The position numbers and the translations under genes are program-made. Below, one piece after another: positions 1 through 8,296 of a DNA stretch of 35,093 bases. How positions within the stretch are numbered: position 1 is the stretch's first letter; every line of letters begins with the position of its first letter. Source of the stretch: Pseudoalteromonas sp. G4. Lineage in GTDB: Bacteria; Pseudomonadota; Gammaproteobacteria; Enterobacterales; Alteromonadaceae. The notes under the pieces are model-generated. The model was not told where the DNA came from. It saw nothing but the letters and a program-made list of their open reading frames with translations, and ran no database searches. The DNA lies in contig NZ_JAPEHW010000041.1 of assembly GCF_028875915.1 (NCBI RefSeq), forward strand, positions 1 to 35,093, read 5' to 3'.

Positions 1-170
1 CATGCTAACTGCGTTAGAATTTATCAATGTAGAACAACTACATAAGAAAAATTCTGCCTTGTTACCATTTCATTTTTCCAGCGCTATCCCTGATCACATA
101 CTTAACAGAATTGGTATAAACAAAATCTTTGATTGTGAAATTTGTAGAGGTTTGCTAACGTGTTGGTGTT

Positions 171-233
171 ATGAAAAATACATTACATATTTCTACTATC
201 ACATCATTTACATCTTGGTGGCGCTCACAATAG
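171..233 (+). CDS. Trp-rich leader peptide of the trpS2 attenuator
   Basis: A 20-codon ORF opens with ATG at 171 (MKNTLHIS...), ends ...SFTSWWRSQ and stops with TAG at 231-233. Codons 16 and 17 (216-221) are tandem TGG, followed by Arg and Ser, which resembles the WWR end of the E. coli TrpL peptide. It lies 101 nt upstream of a tryptophanyl-tRNA synthetase start codon, and its stop codon overlaps an RNA segment able to form alternative hairpins. Trp is rare, so two in a row at this place strongly suggest a sensor of charged tRNA-Trp. The ribosome binding site is weak: AGAGG at 146-150 is too far away and only a GGTG-like stretch is close. Not demonstrated experimentally; its presence is inferred from architecture. 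Confidence 0.72.
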   Translation: MKNTLHISTITSFTSWWRSQ

Positions 234-296
234 AGCGGCGCAGGATTTTTAGATTCTTAAGCTGCTGGTAGGTAGCTTAAGCAACGTGTCTTTTTT
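222..296 (+). promoter_or_regulatory. Transcription attenuator with alternative stems ahead of trpS2
   Basis: Three mutually exclusive stems can be drawn. Stem 1:2 pairs CGCTC (222-226) with GAGCG (233-237). Stem 2:3 pairs AGCGGC (234-239) with GCTGCT (261-266), six pairs with one G-U. Stem 3:4 pairs CTTAAGCT (256-263) with AGCTTAAG (274-281), eight perfect pairs with a 10-nt loop, followed nine nt later by six T (291-296). A ribosome stalled on the Trp codons (216-221) would block 1:2 and allow 2:3, which destroys 3:4. A ribosome reaching the TAG (231-233) would mask segment 2 and allow terminator 3:4. The gap between the stem and the T run makes the terminator weaker than usual. Stems were drawn by eye, without energy calculation. 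Confidence 0.65.
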
Positions 297-297
297 G

Positions 298-330
298 TAT
301 CTCCAGTGGCTATTTTTTACCTTGGAGATA
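298..330 (+). promoter_or_regulatory. Hairpin sequestering the trpS2 Shine-Dalgarno site
   Basis: TATCTCCA (298-305) is perfectly complementary to TGGAGATA (323-330), giving an 8-bp stem with a 17-nt loop. The 3' arm contains GGAGA, the ribosome binding site for the ATG at 335. When folded, the site is hidden, suggesting a translational control layer after the attenuator. Confidence 0.5.
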
Positions 331-334
331 TACA

Positions 335-1354
<1,020 letters not shown>

Positions 1355-1672
1355 TCAAACGCTGCTTATTTGAACAAATAGGGTGCAAGCTTAATAACTC
1401 AGCTGTTTGTTTATCTATGAAATTAATTCACATTCGCATTAGATTTATTTGCTTGTACCTTGATTAATAACTTCTATACTCAGTTGGCTTATATTTTGCG
1501 TTAAAAGGATATATAGCGAATATTTATTGTTGAATTGCATGTTTTGCATCAAATTAGTGCATAAAATTTTTTTATGCACTGTCACGAAGCGTAAATATTC
1601 CTATGTTTAGATAATCACAGTTATACGCTAGGCAGTTTGAAGCGTGTTAGTTAAATGGAAAGGAAAAGCACA
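1355..1672. promoter_or_regulatory. AT-rich region upstream of the glycogen operon, with candidate promoter
   Basis: No credible gene is seen. TTGTAC (1453-1458) and TATACT (1475-1480) with a 16-nt spacer form a possible sigma-70 promoter reading into the glycogen operon. A long perfect inverted repeat lies at 1556-1580 and is listed separately. The stretch after the trpS2 stop shows only a short palindrome (TATTTGAACAAATA) and no clear terminator. Confidence 0.4.
1556..1580. repeat. Perfect 11-bp inverted repeat upstream of the glycogen operon
   Basis: AGTGCATAAAA (1556-1566) and TTTTATGCACT (1570-1580) are exact reverse complements with a 3-nt T loop. It sits about 93 nt upstream of the first operon start and downstream of the candidate promoter, so it could be an mRNA leader hairpin, a weak terminator/attenuator or a regulator binding site. 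Confidence 0.6.
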
Positions 1673-1972
1673 ATGTTAACTAAACGATTTTTTAAGACCA
1701 AGCAAGAAGCAGAAGTTACGTTCGAGTTTGCAGCAGAAGCAGACACAAAAGTGTCGTTGGCAGGTGAATTTAATGATTGGCAGCCAGTGACTATGAAGTA
1801 CGTTAAAAAGGACAACGTTTTTCGTACCAAACTTCGCTTACCTATTGAACAAGATTTCCAATTTAAATACCTCGTTAATGAGCAAGAATGGCAAAACGAC
1901 CATGCTGCGGATCACTACTTACTAAACGCGTTTGGTACTGATAATTCAGTTGTTTCTACTGTGCGAGCTTAA
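1673..1972 (+). CDS. Stand-alone CBM48 / isoamylase early-set glycogen-binding protein
   Basis: A 99-aa cytoplasmic protein that is essentially one carbohydrate-binding module family 48 / AMPK-type glycogen-binding domain. The core is seen in VSLAGEFNDWQPVTMKY (about residues 27-43) and in FQFKYLVNEQEWQND (about 62-76), the usual aromatic-rich beta sandwich. There is no signal peptide and no catalytic domain. ATG at 1673 is preferred over the in-frame ATG at 1655 because AGGA (1661-1664) is well spaced for it. It is the first gene of the glycogen operon, five nt ahead of malQ. Such short proteins are usually annotated as isoamylase early set domain proteins; a scaffolding or regulatory role on glycogen is an inference. 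Confidence 0.85.
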   Translation: MLTKRFFKTKQEAEVTFEFAAEADTKVSLAGEFNDWQPVTMKYVKKDNVFRTKLRLPIEQDFQFKYLVNEQEWQNDHAADHYLLNAFGTDNSVVSTVRA

Positions 1973-1977
1973 TTTGA

Positions 1978-3984
1978 GTGAATGCAGTAGAACAATTGTG
2001 TTACCTGCAAGGAGTAGCACTCGATTATGTTGATTATTATGGTCAACAAACACGTATCGCAGATGATGTAAGACGACAAATTCTTACAGCCTGTGGCCAT
2101 GATGTTACTAACCAAGACTACGTTTGCGACACTAACTTTCGCTTAGATGCGTTGCCTTGGCAAACGGTGCTTAATGCATTTCAAGTGACATCAAGTGAAC
2201 ATGCTGTATTAAAAGTACGTGCGCAAAGCTTTGAGCCAGAAAAACACCTTGAAATTTTGGTTTCAGAGGGTGAAACAGAGTATTGTCGATTAAGCGTAGA
2301 ACTGTCAGAAAATCTTGAAGTTGGTAACTATGTTATCGACGGTGTGCGTTATTGTGAATATCAAATTGAGCTACCCTCACTTGCTGCAAACTACTACCAA
2401 GTTGATGTTGTTTTCTCGTCTCAAATTACAAAAGCGCAGTCATTTCGTGCGACTTTGGCTGTGGCGCCGCCGAGTTGTTTTGCGTTAGATGAAAACCAAA
2501 GGCCGTGGGGCATTTCTTGTCAGTTATATACCCTGCGAGATAAACGTGAAAGTGGCTTTGGCGATTTTTCATCACTTAAAGAGCTTATTCAACGCAGTAG
2601 TGAAAAAGGTGCGGATTATATTCTACTTAATCCATTGCATAAGTTATTTGCCAAAGAGCCTGAGCGTGCAAGCCCCTATAGCCCAAATGATCGCAATCAA
2701 ATAAATCCGCTCTACATTAGTCCGCGTTTATGTATTGATTATACTTTGCCAAACGGTGAATATCGCTCAGACAATCAATTTATTGATTACAGCCAAGCGA
2801 CACAGCATAAATATCAGTGCTTTAAGGTAATGTATCTTAATTTCTGTGAATTAGAGCTGGCAAAAAATACTGAACGAGCAGAGGATTTTAATGCCTTCGT
2901 TGTTGTGCATGCTGACTGGCATTTATCGCAGTTCGATTATTACTTGCAGTGGATCGCTAAAGAGCAGCTTGATTATTGCCAGCGCTATGCCAAAAACAAA
3001 GGCATGGCAATCGGCTTAATTTTAGATTTAGCGGTCGGTTGTACCCGTGATGGCGAAGAGTATCAGCGAAATAAATCGCTCTTTGTTAAAAATGCCAATA
3101 TTGGTGCGCCGCCTGATCCTTGGGCTCGTGATGGACAAGACTGGGGCTTGGCAGTACAAGATCCAGTTAAATTAAAAGCCTCACATTTTTCACATTTTAT
3201 CGCATTAATTCGCGCCAATATGATTGCCGGTGGTTTGCGCATTGATCATGTTATGGGATTACTGCGTTTATGGTGGTGTGTTAGCGTTAATGAGCAGCCA
3301 GCAGGCTGTTATGTCTATTACCCGTTTAAAGAATTATTAGCGCTCTTGTGTTTGGAAAGTCACTTAAATCAATGCATTGTAATTGGTGAAGATTTAGGTG
3401 TTGTACCAGAAGAAATTAAACTCGATTTAGATAATGCCCATGTTTATGGCAATGATATTTTCTATTTCGAAAAAGATGCCGCGGGTCAGTTTCTATCGCC
3501 AAACGAACATCGTAAACATGCCCTTGTGATGATTGCCAACCATGATGTTGCGCCGTTTTATGCGTGGTGGCAAAGCATCGATATCCACACGCGTGAAAAA
3601 TACCAGCTTTATTCAAATAATGAACAATACGGTTTCGATTTAACGCAACGAGAACACGACAAACTCGCATTGATTAATTGGCTGAAAACAGCAAATGCGT
3701 TACCAAAAAACGATGATGCAAAAAGTATTTACCGTGCATTGGTAATCAACCTTGCAACAACCAATTCGCAATTTTTGTGTTTACAACTTGATGATTTAAG
3801 TGGTGAAACGCTTGCGGTAAACATCCCTGGAACCGATCAAGAATACCCCAACTGGCGACGCCGTCTCTCGTGCTCTTTAGCGACTATTTTTGGCCCTTTG
3901 AGCTCAGAAGAGCAAGACACACAAAATGAAGACCACGGTTTTTGGCAGTTGTTAAATGCTAGGAGAGATCATGTCAGTAGCTAA
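1978..3984 (+). CDS. malQ: 4-alpha-glucanotransferase (amylomaltase)
   Basis: GH77 enzyme of 668 aa that transfers alpha-1,4-glucan segments between maltodextrins and so recycles short chains released during glycogen breakdown. After an N-terminal domain of about 170 residues, the catalytic part begins with WGISCQLYTLRDKRESGFGDF. Catalytic residues are visible: nucleophile Asp423 in LRIDHVMGL, acid/base Glu471 in IGEDLGVVP, and Asp523 in ANHDVAPFYAWW. The start is GTG at 1978, directly after the stop of the CBM48 gene, with translation probably coupled. Its 3' end overlaps the glgB start by 14 bp. The length is normal for the proteobacterial MalQ family. Its placement in the glg operon rather than with malP indicates dedication to glycogen turnover. 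Confidence 0.95.
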   Translation: MNAVEQLCYLQGVALDYVDYYGQQTRIADDVRRQILTACGHDVTNQDYVCDTNFRLDALPWQTVLNAFQVTSSEHAVLKVRAQSFEPEKHLEILVSEGETEYCRLSVELSENLEVGNYVIDGVRYCEYQIELPSLAANYYQVDVVFSSQITKAQSFRATLAVAPPSCFALDENQRPWGISCQLYTLRDKRESGFGDFSSLKELIQRSSEKGADYILLNPLHKLFAKEPERASPYSPNDRNQINPLYISPRLCIDYTLPNGEYRSDNQFIDYSQATQHKYQCFKVMYLNFCELELAKNTERAEDFNAFVVVHADWHLSQFDYYLQWIAKEQLDYCQRYAKNKGMAIGLILDLAVGCTRDGEEYQRNKSLFVKNANIGAPPDPWARDGQDWGLAVQDPVKLKASHFSHFIALIRANMIAGGLRIDHVMGLLRLWWCVSVNEQPAGCYVYYPFKELLALLCLESHLNQCIVIGEDLGVVPEEIKLDLDNAHVYGNDIFYFEKDAAGQFLSPNEHRKHALVMIANHDVAPFYAWWQSIDIHTREKYQLYSNNEQYGFDLTQREHDKLALINWLKTANALPKNDDAKSIYRALVINLATTNSQFLCLQLDDLSGETLAVNIPGTDQEYPNWRRRLSCSLATIFGPLSSEEQDTQNEDHGFWQLLNARRDHVSS

Positions 3985-6169
3985 TTTTGTTTCACTTAGC
4001 CAACTAAACGAAGAACAACACACGTTAGAAAAAGCCTACTCATTACAACGCGCAGATTTTATAAATGCGTTTAGCTTTTTAGGCAAGCATAGTATTAACA
4101 ACGAGCTTGCGATTATTCGCTGCTTTGTTCCTGGTGCAAAAAATGTTGCAGTGCGCGCAAATAAACAAAATCTCGCTATGGAACAGTTTAAAGACAGCGC
4201 GTTATTTCAACTTGTGGTGAGTAACAGTAAAGTTAAAGAGCCCATCGAGCTTGATATTGATTATGGTAATTGCCAAGTGCAGCGCTATTTACCTTATAGC
4301 TTTTCATCAAGCTTAGACGTTGATGCAATGTACTTATTTAATCAAGGCACTTTGGCACATGCATATCGTCATTTCGGTGCGCATTTAATAACGCATCAAG
4401 GGGTTAAAGGCACGCGTTTTACCGTGTGGGCACCTAATGCTAAAGCGGTGTCAGTAATTGGTGATTTTAATCATTGGGATGCCAGTTGCTACCCAATGTG
4501 CTTTCACCCAGCATCTGGTGTGTGGGAAATTTTTATCGGGGAAGATTTAAGCGATAAAAATTACAAATACAGCCTGCTAACCGAGCACAACCAGCGCATA
4601 GAAAAAGCCGACCCATTTGCACTGCAAATGCAGTTGCCGCCCCATACGGCCTCGCGGGTAGCTAGCTTACCAACAAACACAGCGCCAATTTCGCCAATTA
4701 ATAAATTCAATCAAGCAATCAGCATTTATGAAGTGCACTTAGGTTCGTGGCGTCGCAATGTTGAGCAAGGTAACGGTTATTTGAGCTACCAGCAACTTGC
4801 CGAACAATTGATCCCTTATGTATTAGATCTTGGTTTTACCCATATCCAGTTAATGCCAATCAGTGAATTTCCATTTGATGGTTCGTGGGGCTATCAACCC
4901 GTCGGCCTTTATGCGCCAACCAGTCGTTTTGGCGATATCAATGAATTTGCAGAGTTTATTCGTCAAATAAAGGCAGTGGGGCTGGGCGTACTGATTGATT
5001 GGGTGCCGGGGCATTTTCCAAATGATCCCCACGGCTTAGCCATGTTTGATGGTACTCATTTATATGAACATGCGGACAAGCGCCAAGGCTATCATCCAGA
5101 TTGGAATACCCATATTTATAATTACGACCGTGCTGAAGTGCGCAGCTTTTTACTGTCAAACGCCACATATTGGCTGACAGAATTTGGTATTGATGGCATT
5201 CGTGTAGATGCGGTGGCATCGATGCTTTACCTAGATTACAGCCGCGAAGAAGGGCAATGGGTACCGAATTGTTATGGTGGCCGTGAAAACCTCGGGGCAA
5301 TAAGCTTATTGCAGCACATTAATGCCAGCGTTTATGGTGAAAATCCAAATATTGTCACCATTGCAGAAGAATCTACAGCGTGGCCAGGGGTGACCAAGCC
5401 AACCGACCAATCGGGCTTAGGCTTTGGCTTTAAATGGAATATGGGCTGGATGAATGACAGCTTAGAGTACATGAAAAAAGAACCCATTTATCGCCGTCAT
5501 CACCATAACGAGATGACCTTCTCATTAGTTTATGCGTTTAGTGAAAATTATATTCTGCCGCTATCGCACGATGAAGTAGTGCACGGTAAAGGCTCATTGA
5601 TTAACAAAATGCCGGGAGATGACTGGCAAAAGTTTGCAAATTTACGTGCATTTTATGGCTTTATGTGGGCACATCCCGGTAAAAAACTACTGTTTATGGG
5701 CGGCGAATTTGCTCAATATCATGAGTGGGATCATGACATTAGTTTGGACTGGCACTTACTTAATGAGGCGAAACATCAGGGTGTTTCTAACCTAATAAAA
5801 GCACTCAACACGCTTTATAAAGCGCATCCGTCACTGTATCAACTGGATAATAGTGGCGAGGGCTTTCGCTGGATTGATGGTGGTAATGCTGAGCAAAGCG
5901 TTTTTAGTTTTATTCGTAAAAGTAGCGACCAACCAAATGTGATTGCGATTTGCAATTTTACCCCTACGGTTCGTGAAAACTTTAAATTAGGCGTACCAAA
6001 AGCAAAAGGTTATCAGTTGGTGCTAAACACTGATGACATTCAGTTTGGTGGAAGTGGCGTGTTGGTTGAAAGCGATGTCACGGTGGTAGATGAAGAAAAC
6101 CATGGCTTTAAGCACAGTATTTCGTTAACGCTTGCACCACTTGCAACCTATTACCTTGTGGAGAAATAG
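3971..6169 (+). CDS. glgB: 1,4-alpha-glucan branching enzyme
   Basis: GH13 branching enzyme (732 aa) that cuts alpha-1,4 chains and reattaches them as alpha-1,6 branches. It has an N-terminal domain, then a CBM48 module around GTRFTVWAPNAKAVSVIGDFNHWD, then the (beta/alpha)8 barrel. Catalytic residues are visible: Asp413 in GIRVDAVASML, the Glu pair 466-467 in TIAEESTAWPGV, and Asp534 in LSHDEVVHGKG. A C-terminal all-beta domain ends in LAPLATYYLVEK. ATG at 3971 is chosen because AGGAGAG (3961-3967) is a strong ribosome binding site; an in-frame upstream TTG-type start at 3956 is less likely. It overlaps malQ by 14 bp and is followed by glgX after two nt. Confidence 0.97.
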   Translation: MSVANFVSLSQLNEEQHTLEKAYSLQRADFINAFSFLGKHSINNELAIIRCFVPGAKNVAVRANKQNLAMEQFKDSALFQLVVSNSKVKEPIELDIDYGNCQVQRYLPYSFSSSLDVDAMYLFNQGTLAHAYRHFGAHLITHQGVKGTRFTVWAPNAKAVSVIGDFNHWDASCYPMCFHPASGVWEIFIGEDLSDKNYKYSLLTEHNQRIEKADPFALQMQLPPHTASRVASLPTNTAPISPINKFNQAISIYEVHLGSWRRNVEQGNGYLSYQQLAEQLIPYVLDLGFTHIQLMPISEFPFDGSWGYQPVGLYAPTSRFGDINEFAEFIRQIKAVGLGVLIDWVPGHFPNDPHGLAMFDGTHLYEHADKRQGYHPDWNTHIYNYDRAEVRSFLLSNATYWLTEFGIDGIRVDAVASMLYLDYSREEGQWVPNCYGGRENLGAISLLQHINASVYGENPNIVTIAEESTAWPGVTKPTDQSGLGFGFKWNMGWMNDSLEYMKKEPIYRRHHHNEMTFSLVYAFSENYILPLSHDEVVHGKGSLINKMPGDDWQKFANLRAFYGFMWAHPGKKLLFMGGEFAQYHEWDHDISLDWHLLNEAKHQGVSNLIKALNTLYKAHPSLYQLDNSGEGFRWIDGGNAEQSVFSFIRKSSDQPNVIAICNFTPTVRENFKLGVPKAKGYQLVLNTDDIQFGGSGVLVESDVTVVDEENHGFKHSISLTLAPLATYYLVEK

Positions 6170-6171
6170 CT

Positions 6172-8295
6172 GTGTCTGCGCGCTTTGCTATACGACCCGG
6201 AAACACTTCACCACTTGGTGCAACACCAAGTGAAAATGGCACTAATTTCGCGCTTTTCTCAGAAAGGGCAAGCAAAGTTGAGATCTGCTTGTTTGATCAA
6301 AGTGGTCACAGCGAAATTGCGCGTATTCCGCTTTACCGTGACGAGCAAGGTATTTGGCATATATTTATTCGCGGCGTTGGCCAAGGTCAGCTTTATGGCT
6401 ATCGGGTTTATGGTGACTATAACCCGAAAAAAGGTCATTATTTTAATGCAAATAAATTGCTATTAGACCCGTATGCTAAATCCTTATTTGGCGAATTTAA
6501 TTGGGGCAATGCGCACAAAGCTGATGAAGCTTACAGGCACTTAGATTCGGCAACGGATATGCCGAAATGCAAAGTGTCAGTGTTACCACATTATCAAGGC
6601 ACAAGGCCAAATATCCCGTGGCATAAAACGGTTATTTATGAATGCCATGTCAAAGGTACTACCAAGTTATATCCGTCAATCCCAGAAGAACTTCGCGGTA
6701 CTTACCTAGGTTTGGCTCACCCGAATTTTATTTGGCATTTAAAAAGCTTAGGTGTGACTGCTATTGAATTATTACCAGTACACAGTTTTATTAGTGAAGC
6801 GTTTTTACCAGAGCGCGGTCTTAGCAATTATTGGGGTTACAACACACTTAACTTTTTCACGCCCCATTTAGCTTATGCGCATACTAAGCAAGAACAAGAG
6901 TTTCAGCAGATGGTGTCGGTACTGCACGAAGCGGGTATTGAAGTAATTGTTGATGTGGTATTTAACCATACTGCGGAAGGTAATGAACAAGGGCCAACCT
7001 TGTCTCTGCGCGGCATTGATAATCAAGCCTATTATCGCTTACAACAAAATAACTTTGCTTTTTATGTTAATGATACAGGCTGTGGTAACACCCTAAATAT
7101 TTCACATCCTAAAAGTTTGCAGTTGGTAATGGATAGCCTGCGTTACTGGGTGCAAGTGTATGGGGTTGATGGCTTTCGTTTTGATTTAGCGAGCATTTTG
7201 GGGCGCGATCAAGATGGTTTTAAAAAGCATCACACCTTTTTTCAAACCCTTGCCCAAGACCCAATTTTAAAAGGCATTAAACTTATCGCTGAGCCATGGG
7301 ATTTAGCGATTGATGGCTATCAACTGGGCAATTATGTTGCACCATGGCGCGAATGGAACGATCAATACCGCGATACGGTACGCAGCTTTTGGCGTGGTGA
7401 TATGAGCATGTTGCCAGAGTTTGCCCGTTTCTTTCATGGCTCAAGCCATTTGTTTGAGAAAAAAGGGCGTGCGGTTACGTCCAGTATCAACTTTATCACT
7501 GCTCATGACGGTTTTACCTTGGCCGATTTAGTGAGTTATAACAACAAACATAACCTCGCCAACCAAGAAGAAAATCGCGACGGGCACGACCATAACCTAT
7601 CCAATAACTGGGGCTTTGAAGGTGCCACAGACGATACAGATATCAATGCACTACGTTTGCGCGCACAAAAGAACTTTTTACTGACACTGTGCTTATCAAA
7701 TGGTGTTCCCATGTTGTGCGCTGGCAGCGAAGTAGCACACTCGCAAGGCGGCAACAACAATGCCTATTGCCAAGATAACGAAATTAGTTGGATCGATTGG
7801 CAAATTGACGGTCTTGACGATACGCAGCAGCACCCGCTTTACCAATTTATTAGTCGCGCATTAAAACTGCGCAGTGAGTTTTCTTTATACCGCCAAAGTC
7901 AGTTTATTCACGATGATGATCCGCGTTTTAGTGTTACTTGGCTAAATGAACATGGCGCGTTAATGCAAGATGCTGACTGGCATAATCCAAATGGCCATTG
8001 TCTTGGCTATTTAATGGAAGATATTCAAGACGATAAAGCGCTGTTACTGCTGTTTAATGCCTCTAGCAAAAATGTGATGTTTAAATTACCTGAACAAGAA
8101 GCCCATCACTGTTGGCGTATCCGCCTTTATTCTTATTCAGACGAGCGCGATGAAGAATGTTTAGCGCCTGGCCAAACGCTATTACTCAATAGCTACAGTG
8201 CCTGGGTGCTTTCCAGCCATATCAAAATGCCTGCAAATACGCAGGAAGATAATGATACGTCCCATACGTTCAATTTAACTAAGCAAGGAGTTTAG
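6172..8295 (+). CDS. glgX: Glycogen debranching enzyme GlgX
   Basis: GH13 isoamylase-type debranching enzyme (707 aa) that hydrolyses alpha-1,6 branches of glycogen trimmed by phosphorylase. The N-terminal CBM48-type domain starts RPGNTSPLGATPSENGTNFALFS. Catalytic residues are visible: Asp338 in GFRFDLASIL, Glu374 in LIAEPWDL, and Asp446 in ITAHDGFTLADLVSYN. HNLANQEENRDGHDHN is the typical GlgX/isoamylase sequence following the third motif. The start is GTG at 6172, two nt after the glgB stop, with GGAGAAA upstream. The C-terminus carries a short acidic/polar tail beyond the beta domain. The glgX stop is followed by glgP after one base. Confidence 0.96.
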   Translation: MSARFAIRPGNTSPLGATPSENGTNFALFSERASKVEICLFDQSGHSEIARIPLYRDEQGIWHIFIRGVGQGQLYGYRVYGDYNPKKGHYFNANKLLLDPYAKSLFGEFNWGNAHKADEAYRHLDSATDMPKCKVSVLPHYQGTRPNIPWHKTVIYECHVKGTTKLYPSIPEELRGTYLGLAHPNFIWHLKSLGVTAIELLPVHSFISEAFLPERGLSNYWGYNTLNFFTPHLAYAHTKQEQEFQQMVSVLHEAGIEVIVDVVFNHTAEGNEQGPTLSLRGIDNQAYYRLQQNNFAFYVNDTGCGNTLNISHPKSLQLVMDSLRYWVQVYGVDGFRFDLASILGRDQDGFKKHHTFFQTLAQDPILKGIKLIAEPWDLAIDGYQLGNYVAPWREWNDQYRDTVRSFWRGDMSMLPEFARFFHGSSHLFEKKGRAVTSSINFITAHDGFTLADLVSYNNKHNLANQEENRDGHDHNLSNNWGFEGATDDTDINALRLRAQKNFLLTLCLSNGVPMLCAGSEVAHSQGGNNNAYCQDNEISWIDWQIDGLDDTQQHPLYQFISRALKLRSEFSLYRQSQFIHDDDPRFSVTWLNEHGALMQDADWHNPNGHCLGYLMEDIQDDKALLLLFNASSKNVMFKLPEQEAHHCWRIRLYSYSDERDEECLAPGQTLLLNSYSAWVLSSHIKMPANTQEDNDTSHTFNLTKQGV

Positions 8296-8296
8296 T

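Noticed and set aside
2..271. An 89-codon open frame at the left edge
   Set aside because: It has low-complexity, Cys/Tyr/Ile-rich composition, no ribosome binding site and no recognisable family, and it overlaps the better supported Trp leader ORF and the attenuator stems.
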